A stretch of 45,192 bases of DNA from a virus: positions 1 to 45,192 of IMG/VR virus record IMGVR_UViG_3300044946_000069, one strand, 5' to 3'. The notes under the pieces were generated by a model. It was not told the origin of the DNA, searched no databases, and saw only the letters and a program-made list of their open reading frames with translations. Shown here one piece after another: positions 21,117-29,060 of this stretch. Numbering within the stretch: the stretch's first letter is position 1; the number at the start of each line of letters is the position of its first letter. Made by a program: the position numbers and the translations under genes.

Positions 21117-23054
21117 ATGCCGCACCCTGACGACTTATTGGCCGATTTCGAGACGCGGAGTCGCTGCGATCTTAAAAAGGCCGGCGCGCGTCGCTACGCC
21201 GCCGATCCTTCGACGGGCATCACATCGGTCGTGTGGCAATTCCGCGGCATGCGGAAACGCGCCTGCCCCGTACACCCACACTTAGGCACGCATACGCTCG
21301 CGGACCTGTACGCCGACGTACGACAATGCCGCCGCTTCGTCGCGCACCACGCAAATTTTGACGTAAGCATTTTACGCGCGGTCAATCCGTTCCTAGACCT
21401 GCCGCTGTCAAAGATTGACTGCACAATGGCGCGAGCGCAATCGCTTGCGCTCCCCGGCGGACTAGATCAGGTTTGCAAGACGCTCGGTATTCGGGGCAAA
21501 GACCCGCGTGGGCGCGAACTTGTTATGAAAACCTGCAGGCCGCAACGCGATGACACATTCAACGAAGATGTACAGACGTTCCGCGAATTGCTCGAATACA
21601 ACGACGTTGACGTTGATTGCCTCATCGATTTGGATAGTCGGTTGCCGCCGCTCACGCCGGACGAACGTTTGATTTTTGAACGTACATGGCGAAAGAACGA
21701 AATCGGGCTGCCGATTGACGTACATTTAGCAACTGCTATCGCGATGCGCCGGCAGGAAATCGAACAAGAGAGCACCACAACGCTTATGGAGTTGACGCAA
21801 AATGCGGTAACGAAGCTGTCGCAGCGTCAGCGCATTATCGAGTGGTGTAACAGCGGCAACCGCGCGGCCGGGCTGAAAAGCACGCAAAAGCACATCGTTG
21901 CCGAAAAACTGACCGACGAAAACCTGCACCCTGACGTACGTATTGTTTTGGAGCTGCTACAGTCCGAAGGTGGTTCAGCCCCGCTCAAAGCGCAGGCATT
22001 GCTGGATCGTCACGTCAACGGCTTCTATAAGGACGCGACGCGATACTTCGGTGCGCGATCAGGTCGCGGCACTTCTGAAGGCGCCAACATGTTCAACATT
22101 GCCCGGCCGTCCGGTAAGTATGACGGAGAGAATGGACGGCCGACAATCGATAGTGTTATCCAAGGTCTTAAAATTGGGTTCAAATACAACAACATCGCAC
22201 TTACCGACTGCCTGCGGAGCTGCATTGTCGCACCGCCGGGCTGGATGGTTTGCGATAACGACCTATCAAATGCAGAGTATCGCATTGCCCTATGGATGGC
22301 TGGCGATGCCGAGCGATTAAACGTATTGGCAACTGGCGGTGATCCGTATATGTACAACGCGATTGCCATGGGGCGTTGCCCCCCAGGGTCTACCAAAAAG
22401 ACGCACCCACGCGAACGCCAGAGCTACAAATCCGTGACGCTGGGCGGTAATTATCAACTGGGCTGGAAAACGTACATGGCGCACCAACGCCGCGCCGGCA
22501 ACAACATGGATGAAATCAAAGCGCGTTCCGATATTGACGGCTACCGGCAGGCAAACCCGCCGCTAGTGTCGCTCTGGTACACGCTTGCCGACGCTTTCAC
22601 GTTTGCGATTTATGAGCAGCCGGGGCGTATCTTCCCTGCCGGCAAGGTCGCTTTTCAAAAGGACGCTCACGGCACCATTTGGATGCTGCTACCGTCCGGT
22701 CGCGCTGTACCGCACTACTCCGCGCACATTACGTACGGCGGCGAAATGGCATTTTTCAGAGCAAAATTTGGGGCGATGTTACGCCAAAAGGCGTTCGGCG
22801 GTTCGCTACTCGAAATTGCTTGTCAGTCCATGACGCGGGATCTTGTGACGGCGGCCGAGGCCGACATAGAGCGCGAGTTGCCCGATGTGGTTTTGATTCT
22901 GGACGTATACGATTCGATTCTGGCGCTGGCTCCGGCTGCCGTCGCGGAAATGCGAGCAGAACAGATGCGACAAATAATGAAAAGGGCGCGCGTGTGGACA
23001 AGCGGCTTGCCGTTGGATTGCGAAGGTTATGAAAGCGAGCGGATGCGGAAATAA
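21117..23054 (+). CDS. family A DNA polymerase with proofreading domain
   Basis: 645 residues from ATG 21117 (MPHPDDLLADFETRS). The 3'-5' exonuclease looks intact: ADFET (Exo I), AHHANFD (Exo II), YNDVDVD (Exo III). The polymerase domain has motif A DNDLSNAEYRIAL, motif B with RERQSYKSVTLGGNYQ, and motif C as LILDVYDSIL. Here the usual H-D-E is Y-D-S: the catalytic Asp is kept but its Glu partner is replaced. It copies the phage genome with the prim-pol/helicase and the putative ssDNA-binding protein. A strong terminator sits directly before the ATG and no ribosome site is visible, so expression may depend on readthrough or an alternative start. Confidence 0.9.
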   Translation: MPHPDDLLADFETRSRCDLKKAGARRYAADPSTGITSVVWQFRGMRKRACPVHPHLGTHTLADLYADVRQCRRFVAHHANFDVSILRAVNPFLDLPLSKIDCTMARAQSLALPGGLDQVCKTLGIRGKDPRGRELVMKTCRPQRDDTFNEDVQTFRELLEYNDVDVDCLIDLDSRLPPLTPDERLIFERTWRKNEIGLPIDVHLATAIAMRRQEIEQESTTTLMELTQNAVTKLSQRQRIIEWCNSGNRAAGLKSTQKHIVAEKLTDENLHPDVRIVLELLQSEGGSAPLKAQALLDRHVNGFYKDATRYFGARSGRGTSEGANMFNIARPSGKYDGENGRPTIDSVIQGLKIGFKYNNIALTDCLRSCIVAPPGWMVCDNDLSNAEYRIALWMAGDAERLNVLATGGDPYMYNAIAMGRCPPGSTKKTHPRERQSYKSVTLGGNYQLGWKTYMAHQRRAGNNMDEIKARSDIDGYRQANPPLVSLWYTLADAFTFAIYEQPGRIFPAGKVAFQKDAHGTIWMLLPSGRAVPHYSAHITYGGEMAFFRAKFGAMLRQKAFGGSLLEIACQSMTRDLVTAAEADIERELPDVVLILDVYDSILALAPAAVAEMRAEQMRQIMKRARVWTSGLPLDCEGYESERMRK

Positions 23055-23551
23055 TGCCCACGAACTACTTAAAACACAAATCTCACCGTAACCCCGCTGA
23101 AAATAAATTCCACGTTGGCAACGGCGGAGATGGTAAGCATTATTGGTTGACGCCGCCAGACCTGTACGCCCGACTCGATGCGGAGTTTCACTTTGACTTC
23201 GATCCTTGTCCTTATCCGCTTCCGCTGTGGTTTGATGGTCTGACATGCGAGTGGGGGAAATCGAACTACGTCAATCCGCCGTTCGGATCCATTATCCATG
23301 AAGGTAAAAAGAAAGGCCCGACCGCTTGGGTACGCAAAGCTATCGTTGAATGGCAAAAAGGTAAACGCGTAGTTCTGGTCTATCCAGTCGATAAATGGGT
23401 GCTAATGATCCTTTCGGCCATTGGTACTAAAGCCCGTAATTTAGGCGACATTCACTGGTGCTCAATCGAGGATGGATCTCCGGGCAAAGGAACCGGCCGC
23501 CACATCGCTGCGTTTATTTTAGAGCCGCCAAAAATGCCGTGGGAAACATGA
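23054..23551 (+). CDS. phage DNA N6-adenine methyltransferase (Dam-like)
   Basis: 165 residues. It carries the phage adenine methyltransferase layout: YWLTPPDLYARLDAEFHFDFDPCP, GLTCEWGKSNYVNPPFG and EWQKGKRVVLVYPVDKW, with NPPF as the catalytic motif of the DPPY type. It ends PPKMPWET, another PW tail. It overlaps the polymerase stop and the next gene's start. It likely methylates phage DNA to evade restriction or alter host control; target sequence unknown. Confidence 0.8.
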   Translation: MPTNYLKHKSHRNPAENKFHVGNGGDGKHYWLTPPDLYARLDAEFHFDFDPCPYPLPLWFDGLTCEWGKSNYVNPPFGSIIHEGKKKGPTAWVRKAIVEWQKGKRVVLVYPVDKWVLMILSAIGTKARNLGDIHWCSIEDGSPGKGTGRHIAAFILEPPKMPWET

Positions 23552-24117
23552 CGATCCTGCAAGCGGCCAACAACGGCGGCGAGCGGCGGGAGAATGATTT
23601 TTACCCCACGCCAGTTGAATGCACGCAAGCCTTAATTCCGACGCTTGCCGGCTGGCCCCGTACGGTATGGGAGCCGAGCTGTGGTGACGGAGGAATTGCA
23701 AGGACTCTTGAAAATTCTGGTTTCAAAGTAACTGGCACAGATTTAATCTATAGGGGGTACGGGGAGGGCGGTGTTGATTTCCTGAAAACTCCGTGGCGCC
23801 GCGCCGATGCTATTATCACTAATCCGCCGTTCGGCAGCCACGTATCGACATTTATAAAACACGCTTTGGATCTTGGTACGCCGTACATTGCTATGCTTTT
23901 GAACGTCAATCTGTGGCACGCCGCCAACCGTACAAAACTTTGGAATCGGCGTCTGCCGAAAGCAGTTTACGCACTGTGCTGGAGGCCAGATTTTACAGGT
24001 GCCGGGAGGCCGTATTTTAATTGCATATGGACAGTATGGAGTCCTAAAGCCGCGCCGTACACGCGATACGAACGACTTGCTAAACCGAAACAATTATTTC
24101 CTTGGGATGCACCATGA
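23548..24117 (+). CDS. second SAM-dependent methyltransferase with NPPFG
   Basis: 189 residues from ATG 23548 (MTILQAANNGGERREN). ENDFYPTP, WEPSCGDGGIARTLE (SAM-binding) and IITNPPFG (catalytic) define an adenine-type DNA methyltransferase. Two different NPPF enzymes in tandem point to two target sites or to a two-step modification. It ends PKQLFPWDAP. Overlaps both neighbours by ATGA. Confidence 0.8.
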   Translation: MTILQAANNGGERRENDFYPTPVECTQALIPTLAGWPRTVWEPSCGDGGIARTLENSGFKVTGTDLIYRGYGEGGVDFLKTPWRRADAIITNPPFGSHVSTFIKHALDLGTPYIAMLLNVNLWHAANRTKLWNRRLPKAVYALCWRPDFTGAGRPYFNCIWTVWSPKAAPYTRYERLAKPKQLFPWDAP

Positions 24118-24623
24118 CCGCCCAAGCACAAGTAGGCCGCTTCACCATGCGCGACTTGAACCCATGGGAGGGACCGCAGCTATTCATACTAACAGGCGAC
24201 CCAAACATAACACGCTACATGGGTTTCCGTACGCACAAGACTATGGACGAAGCAACGCAGCTCATAGAGCGGTATCATAACAGCGTTGCGAAATGGCAAG
24301 CCGTGTGTTCCAATAACGAAATTTTAGGCATTGTCGGCTTGGAGGTTGCACGGCATCAAGCAAGTATGTCGATCATGTTCCGGCCCGATTGGAAAGCGCG
24401 CGGCGCCGGCCGCGAGTTCTGCCGGCCGTTCGTGCAGTGGATTTTCACGCACCCGCAAATATGGCGGCTATGGGTGTACGTCCATGTTAATAATATTCCG
24501 GGGCAGCGCGTAACGGAACGCATGGGGGCGCAATGCGAAGGACTGCTGCGACGCTTTGAGTTTTTCCCGAATGTTAGCATGGAGCCGCAGGACTGTTTTA
24601 TTTATAGCATAGTGCGAAATTAA
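24114..24623 (+). CDS. GNAT-family acetyltransferase-like protein
   Basis: 169 residues, start MTAQAQVGRFTMRDLNPWEG. The GNAT core is visible: ITRYMGF, NNEILGIVGLEV, the acyl-CoA-binding loop RPDWKARGAGREF, and RLWVYVHVNNIPGQRVTERMG. It is coupled to the two methyltransferases. It may acetylate a protein, or, as with the GNAT-fold Mom enzyme of phage Mu, alter a base; the latter is speculation from position. The early LNPWEG again contains the PWE string. Confidence 0.75.
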   Translation: MTAQAQVGRFTMRDLNPWEGPQLFILTGDPNITRYMGFRTHKTMDEATQLIERYHNSVAKWQAVCSNNEILGIVGLEVARHQASMSIMFRPDWKARGAGREFCRPFVQWIFTHPQIWRLWVYVHVNNIPGQRVTERMGAQCEGLLRRFEFFPNVSMEPQDCFIYSIVRN

Positions 24624-24628
24624 AGTTG

Positions 24629-24670
24629 TTGACATGAATTTGTAAAAATGATATTGTACGTGTACGTACA
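24629..24670 (+). promoter_or_regulatory. promoter with TGTACGTACA operator
   Basis: TTGACA at 24629-24634, 17 nt, TATTGT at 24652-24657, palindrome TGTACGTACA at 24661-24670 just after the -10. A GGAGG ribosome site and ATG 24687 follow. Confidence 0.65.
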
Positions 24671-24686
24671 ACGATGGAGGATAAAA

Positions 24687-24947
24687 ATGCAGTACCCTGT
24701 TGGCGGCCCCCGCGAACCAGTCTATGCCCTAATGCGCGACCTCGGATTTTCGGAATCGAATTGGTCTGACAAGTTCTGGTGCGGAGCTGACGGCGTAGAA
24801 GTGTCAATCTACGGCGCTGGTTCTATGGGTCGCATATCGTTCGCAGGAGTGCCACATGGCGAGTGCGAGCTGGGCCAGTTAAGTGAGCGCGTCAGCGCGC
24901 TTCGGCATGCGATTAAACCATCGTCGCCAAAGAACCAAGCCCGCTGA
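24687..24947 (+). CDS. hypothetical operator-controlled protein (86 aa)
   Basis: ATG 24687 has GGAGGATAAAA upstream. 86 residues (MQYPVGGPREPVYALMRDLGF, GADGVEVSIYGAGSMGRISF, ELGQLSERVSALRHAI). It is the sole gene between a strong operator-bearing promoter and convergent late genes, so its expression is probably sensitive to the regulator of that operator. The 3' end overlaps the minus gene by 35 nt. Confidence 0.6.
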   Translation: MQYPVGGPREPVYALMRDLGFSESNWSDKFWCGADGVEVSIYGAGSMGRISFAGVPHGECELGQLSERVSALRHAIKPSSPKNQAR

Positions 24948-25563
24948 AAATGGACCCGAGACCGCTGCCCTTCGCCGCGCCAGCCTTCGCTTGATCGCCC
25001 GTCAATGTCGCCGTGGCTTGGTTTAGCGAGTTATTAGCATTCACGGCCTGCCCCGTACCCGTAGTGCCAACACCGATCGCCTGAAACATATTGCCGAGCG
25101 CACTTTCAAGCTGGCCAAACTGTTGACTGTTACCGGACAGATATTCGTCGTACGCATTATTTGCGTTCTGAGCGACGATACCGTTATCGATGGTGCCGAG
25201 CGCACGCTCATTAGACCCGGAAAGCAGGCTGCCACTTGCGGCGGCGCTGTTGTTCTGGACTTGGTTCGCTTGCTGCAACTGATACTGCGCGGCCGGTGTG
25301 TTCGTGTAGCCGGACATAAATGTGTTGTAGCCTTCGGTGTTGTTCGCGAAGGTTGAGGCGCCCCCGATACCGGCTGTTGCGCCCGGAATCATGGACTGAC
25401 CAAAATTAATAAAGGGCTGTATTTCGCCCTGCACCGCGTTTGTGTTGGCGTTTACGGCTTGCTGACCTTGGGTAATATCGTTGCTCGCGATCAGGCCACC
25501 GGCCAAACTCCCGAGCCCGCTGCCGAACGGACTGACGCCGCCACTCGCCTGTACCATGCTCAT
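24913..25563 (-). CDS. internal virion / DNA ejection-type protein
   Basis: 216 residues, Gly/Ser/Ala/Asn-rich with few charges. Elements such as SPFGSGLGSLAGGLIASND, NAVQGEIQPFINFGQSM, QYQLQQANQVQNNSAAASG and GSGLGSIFSGLG resemble P22 gp7/gp14-like ejection proteins. It comes last in the leftward tail operon and would be injected with the DNA, probably together with the giant protein at 3035-6985. Confidence 0.65.
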   Translation of the reverse strand: MSMVQASGGVSPFGSGLGSLAGGLIASNDITQGQQAVNANTNAVQGEIQPFINFGQSMIPGATAGIGGASTFANNTEGYNTFMSGYTNTPAAQYQLQQANQVQNNSAAASGSLLSGSNERALGTIDNGIVAQNANNAYDEYLSGNSQQFGQLESALGNMFQAIGVGTTGTGQAVNANNSLNQATATLTGDQAKAGAAKGSGLGSIFSGLGSLATMV

Positions 25564-25613
25564 CGATTAAGCCTATTGCCTTTTGTATGACATTCGGCTA
25601 CAGCATACCACCT

Positions 25614-25820
25614 ATGGACACGGAACGTAAGACCGTAATGATTTCGGGCCGGCTGCCCAAGGGGCTCGTAGAGCGCTTGGACTACGTGACCCGCAATATC
25701 GACAGTGAGACGGTAAAGAACCGCTCTGCGGCGCTCCGTGAGGCCCTGGAAGCATGGTTGCCGGGGCGCGAAGATCGGCTTAGGGAGCTGGGGATTCTCG
25801 GTGCCAAAAAAGCGCGTTAA
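25614..25820 (+). CDS. ribbon-helix-helix DNA-binding protein
   Basis: Start probably ATG 25614 (MDTERKTVMISGRLPKGLVE); an earlier in-frame ATG at 25587 would extend it. The start-to-helix pattern VMISGRLPKGLVERLDYVT... SAALREALEAWL is that of a CopG/RHH transcription factor, which binds DNA as a dimer. It overlaps the VRR-NUC gene by 20 nt. A GTATGACA motif (25585-25592) lies immediately upstream, so it may be self-controlled. Confidence 0.65.
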   Translation: MDTERKTVMISGRLPKGLVERLDYVTRNIDSETVKNRSAALREALEAWLPGREDRLRELGILGAKKAR

Positions 25821-26178
25821 AAAGGTCAAAGGGCCGTCCGAAAACGAAATCCACATGAAGGCGTGGGCTTGGGTACAGAAAGCGCACCCTGAGCTGCTGA
25901 TTTTCCACGTTGCCAATGAGCGCAAAGCTGCCCCTCAGTATCATCTTAAATTGAGGCGCCTTGGCGTCCTAAAGGGAGTGGCTGACTTTCTCGCGTTCCC
26001 GATTGATGGTCGCAAATTCGCGATTGAACTTAAAGATGACAAAGGTACGCAAGATGCGGAGCAAATTAAATTTCAGCAGCGCTGGGAAGCTGCCGGCGGC
26101 CAATACCTGCTTGTACGAAGCGTTGTAGAATTTCAGGGCGTCGTTGATGCTATGGAGCTGTTTAACCATGCTTACTGA
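25801..26178 (+). CDS. VRR-NUC domain nuclease
   Basis: GTG 25801 gives 125 residues (MPKKRVKKVKGPSENEIHMK). The family core is visible: GVLKGVADFLAF, KFAIELKDDKG and EQIKFQQRWEAAGGQYLLV, with Asp/Glu-x-Lys catalytic residues. VRR-NUC enzymes cleave branched or single-strand DNA. Here it may resolve replication or packaging intermediates. It is one of three plus-strand genes inserted among minus-strand tail genes. Confidence 0.8.
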   Translation: MPKKRVKKVKGPSENEIHMKAWAWVQKAHPELLIFHVANERKAAPQYHLKLRRLGVLKGVADFLAFPIDGRKFAIELKDDKGTQDAEQIKFQQRWEAAGGQYLLVRSVVEFQGVVDAMELFNHAY

Positions 26179-26344
26179 GCGGGAACACGATGTTCTTGTA
26201 TTGCTCCGTCAAGGACTATCCAATAAACACATTGCTCGATCTCTTAAAATAGCACCGGAGACGGTGAAGATGCACGTCTGGAAAATCTTTAAGAAGCTCG
26301 GAATTCATAAACGAAAAGAAGTAAAAGAGCGATTTTTCAGTTAA
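26168..26344 (+). CDS. stand-alone LuxR-type HTH protein
   Basis: 58 residues (MLTEREHDVLVLLRQGLSNK, HIARSLKIAPETVKMHVWKI) consisting only of a LuxR/GerE helix-turn-helix with no receiver or sensor domain. It overlaps the VRR-NUC stop, and its own stop meets the stop of the minus-strand gene at 26341. It may control the adjacent late or early genes. Ligand or partner unknown. Confidence 0.75.
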   Translation: MLTEREHDVLVLLRQGLSNKHIARSLKIAPETVKMHVWKIFKKLGIHKRKEVKERFFS

Positions 26345-26760
26345 GCAAACGCAACCCACGCACCGGCAATCTTGCCGTATATGTACGTACCGGGGCCGCC
26401 GGTATCGTTGATGTACAAATCGCCGTTGTTACCGAGCCCGGCAGCCGGATCGCCGGCACCGTTCAGGATTTGGTTGCGAGCTGTCAGCGTCGCGATATTG
26501 GCGGTGTTGGTCGTAATAGCTGCGGTGTTCGCCGTAATTGCAATAGTGTTGGTCGCGATACTGGCGGTGTTGGTCGCTATGTTTGCCGTATTGGTTGTGA
26601 CCTGAGTAAACAGCGCGGGCAACCCGTCAACACTGGTCGGATCAATCAGCCCCTGAGTATTCAGAATAGATTGCAGCTCCAGCAACCACCGATTCAACCG
26701 CTGGCCGAAACCACCGAACGATACGGGCAATTGCGGCGGCGGCGGTATCTTGAGTGTCAT
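26341..26760 (-). CDS. tail fibre-like protein with TNTANIA heptad repeats
   Basis: 139 residues. An N-terminal Pro-rich anchor (MTLKIPPPPQLPVSFGG) is followed by five to six seven-residue repeats of the TNTANIA/TNTASIA kind, a triple coiled-coil marker, and a C-terminal Gly/Asn cap (GDLYINDTGGPGTYIYGKI). The repeat region shows 21-bp periodicity at about 26487-26600. Probable trimeric tail or head fibre, coupled to the gp10-like gene. Confidence 0.65.
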   Translation of the reverse strand: MTLKIPPPPQLPVSFGGFGQRLNRWLLELQSILNTQGLIDPTSVDGLPALFTQVTTNTANIATNTASIATNTIAITANTAAITTNTANIATLTARNQILNGAGDPAAGLGNNGDLYINDTGGPGTYIYGKIAGAWVAFA

Positions 26761-28203
26761 CTACGTCCCTGGCGAGACTTGCGCAAAAAACTCATCAATC
26801 GTGAACGGCGCTTGCACGCCGCTGTACTGCAAGCGGAATTGTCGTCGCCGCCCGCTGCCGAAATTCCGTCCGATCGCGCGTCGCGTGCCGGGCTGCGGCA
26901 TTAGGATTTGCCGAGCGCCGCGCCACGTCACTGCCCTATCTTCGGACCAATCCAGTTGAAAGTCACCGGCCGCCGGACCCATGGATGACGTTACGTCGAT
27001 CGAGTTGTACGTCTGTCGTGTTTCTTCGCTACCGAGCCACGGCGTTATTATCGTGCGCTGTAAAGTACCGGCCGACTCCGAATTGCTGTTTATGTTTACA
27101 GTGCAGACTTGACCGGTATCCAGCCCGACGTACGTAACGCCGCCGCTGAATTCCGTAGCGCAACGGCCCGCGTGGTCGAGGCGACCACCCGGCGTTTGTC
27201 GATAAGACCATACGCCAGTCGAGCCGCACAGTTCCAGGGTCCACAAGCCGGGCAACGTCAGCACGTAAAAATCGCCACCGCCTTGTCCGTACGCATACGC
27301 CGTAAGCGTTGCCAGTTGCGTAGCCGTGAGCTGCTGCAAAAGTAAGTCAATCCATGGCGGCGACACTGCTTGACCCGTCTGCCCGGTGCAAAGCCATATG
27401 CGGCGATCAGTACCCACGAACATGATTATATCGCGGAGTATCGCCAGAGACAGCCGCGCCGCCAAGCCCACGGAATAAAGCGAGTTCGGATATGCCGTGA
27501 ATGCAAAATCGGTTTGACCGCCGGGGTCGTACCACTGTTCAAGTGAGCGGGAGCCGAGCGGCCACAGCACTAACCCGGACACGGCAAGATCTACAACACG
27601 ATCGGCGCGGGCTTCCTTTGTCGCAAAACTGTTCGGCAACACATTGGCCGGTGCCAGCGGTTCGGAGCTGTACATTTTGGCATCTTGCTGGGCGTAGAAA
27701 TTAGATGCCGCGGACCACACCGTTATGTTGTTCAATTCGGCGACGGCAGACGGGTCGAAGTTAATTGACGCGTCAAAGTTGGCATTGACGACGCCAGCGG
27801 CCGGCGTTGCTGTATAGCCTGTGCCGTACTCCGCCGAGTTGTTGGTATTCGCATTGGAGGCAATCGCGAGTGCTGTGCGATCTTCGGCAAAGCGAATAAT
27901 AGGTTGCGCCGGGTTCACATCAACAAAACCCGCCAGCGTCGGCACCCCAGTTTCTACGCCGTAGAATATCGAGCCGTCCGCGTGTCCGGTCCATACCGTC
28001 TCCAGTGCTTGTCCTATGGTGATACACGGCGCGGTAGACGGCGCGCAGACTTGCGTCAAGCCCGGTGCGCCGACAAGACGTGCTTTGCCGGGCTTGCCTT
28101 CTTTTTGTTCGCGCGGGACGACGCGCACGTTGACGAGTTTTCCCGCGCCTTGATCCAGGTTCAGCGGGTCTTGGAATGAGCCGAGTATGTCAATTGCGCC
28201 CAC
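26761..28203 (-). CDS. P22 gp10-like tail stabilisation protein
   Basis: 480 residues from a GTG start. The N-terminus (QDPLNLDQGAGKLVNVRVV) and a beta-propeller-like body with SLEQWYDPGGQTDFAF, SVGLAARLSLAILRD and FYVLTLPGLWTLEL follow the pattern of P22 gp10, which plugs and stabilises packaged DNA below the portal. The C-terminal DFQLDWSEDRAVTWRGARQ matches the same family style. It belongs to the leftward tail operon. Confidence 0.7.
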   Translation of the reverse strand: MGAIDILGSFQDPLNLDQGAGKLVNVRVVPREQKEGKPGKARLVGAPGLTQVCAPSTAPCITIGQALETVWTGHADGSIFYGVETGVPTLAGFVDVNPAQPIIRFAEDRTALAIASNANTNNSAEYGTGYTATPAAGVVNANFDASINFDPSAVAELNNITVWSAASNFYAQQDAKMYSSEPLAPANVLPNSFATKEARADRVVDLAVSGLVLWPLGSRSLEQWYDPGGQTDFAFTAYPNSLYSVGLAARLSLAILRDIIMFVGTDRRIWLCTGQTGQAVSPPWIDLLLQQLTATQLATLTAYAYGQGGGDFYVLTLPGLWTLELCGSTGVWSYRQTPGGRLDHAGRCATEFSGGVTYVGLDTGQVCTVNINSNSESAGTLQRTIITPWLGSEETRQTYNSIDVTSSMGPAAGDFQLDWSEDRAVTWRGARQILMPQPGTRRAIGRNFGSGRRRQFRLQYSGVQAPFTIDEFFAQVSPGT

Positions 28204-28206
28204 GAA

Positions 28207-28368
28207 TTACGCCCACAGCACGTAGAATTTATAGGGCGGTCCTTCGCGCATTACTTTTGCTGTTCTGTCGCCCTTCACCCAAATATGCTTTTGCTTATCA
28301 CGTACATACCCGGCGTCCGTAATGGCTTTCTCTGCAAGCGCTACAGTGCCATAATAAATCGTGTCCAT
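28207..28368 (-). CDS. hypothetical tail-operon small protein
   Basis: 53 residues (MDTIYYGTVALAEKAITDAG, then KQKHIWVKGDRTAKVMREG). Sits between the gp4-like and gp10-like genes, two bases after the former's stop. Basic and beta-rich; unrecognised, perhaps a small tail adaptor. Confidence 0.5.
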   Translation of the reverse strand: MDTIYYGTVALAEKAITDAGYVRDKQKHIWVKGDRTAKVMREGPPYKFYVLWA

Positions 28369-28369
28369 A

Positions 28370-29056
28370 TCAGTTTCTCACGAATCTCAGCCACTGGGCG
28401 CCTCTTGCATAATCACGCCAGCGCGCATTGACGCGTTCGGCATCCGCAATAATAGGGTCCGTTTGACTTAGCACGCGACCGTACGAACCCATGATGCGGC
28501 GCCCGAGCAGCAGCGTGGCGTCGTGTATTCCTTCCGGCGGCAGCCCGACTACATCGCTGCCATCCGGCGCGGAAATTAACGCAAGCCGGCCGCCATACTC
28601 GATCAGCGCATTCGCGGGGGCGCGGGGCGGCTGCCATGCAGTGACCAGCACAGAACCATCCGTTTGTCGTTCTTGATGCCATTTGGTCACGATGCCGGGA
28701 TACGTCGTGCGTACAACATCCGATATGGGCGCCATACGTGTTTCGCGGTTTACGGTAATATTTATGTCGTTCATCCAAATGGCGCGTACGGCTACCGCGT
28801 CAACTTGAACCAAATAGCTGGGGCTGCCGTTGCCGACTACGAAGCTGTATACTTGTCCGTTGGTGCCGGGCGGCAGTGTCACCGCAAGGCGCTTGATAAG
28901 GTACTGACAGGCGCCGTCCGCTTGTTCGTTGCGTAACAAGTCGTTTAGGATGATGACGTTGTTTGCTATGTCCGTCGCTGTGGGCTGCTCTGTTTGGTCC
29001 GTAATGCCGAACAGGTGCAGGGCTTCGGCTATGATTTGGGCGGCGGTAGCGGTCAT
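28370..29056 (-). CDS. P22 gp4-like tail accessory factor
   Basis: 228 residues. The N-terminal helical block (TAAQIIAEALHLFGITDQTE, NVIILNDLLRNEQADG) and beta-rich remainder match the gp4-type head-completion factor that bridges portal and tail. Followed by the gp10-like gene in the same order as P22. Confidence 0.75.
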   Translation of the reverse strand: MTATAAQIIAEALHLFGITDQTEQPTATDIANNVIILNDLLRNEQADGACQYLIKRLAVTLPPGTNGQVYSFVVGNGSPSYLVQVDAVAVRAIWMNDINITVNRETRMAPISDVVRTTYPGIVTKWHQERQTDGSVLVTAWQPPRAPANALIEYGGRLALISAPDGSDVVGLPPEGIHDATLLLGRRIMGSYGRVLSQTDPIIADAERVNARWRDYARGAQWLRFVRN

Positions 29057-29060
29057 CGCT

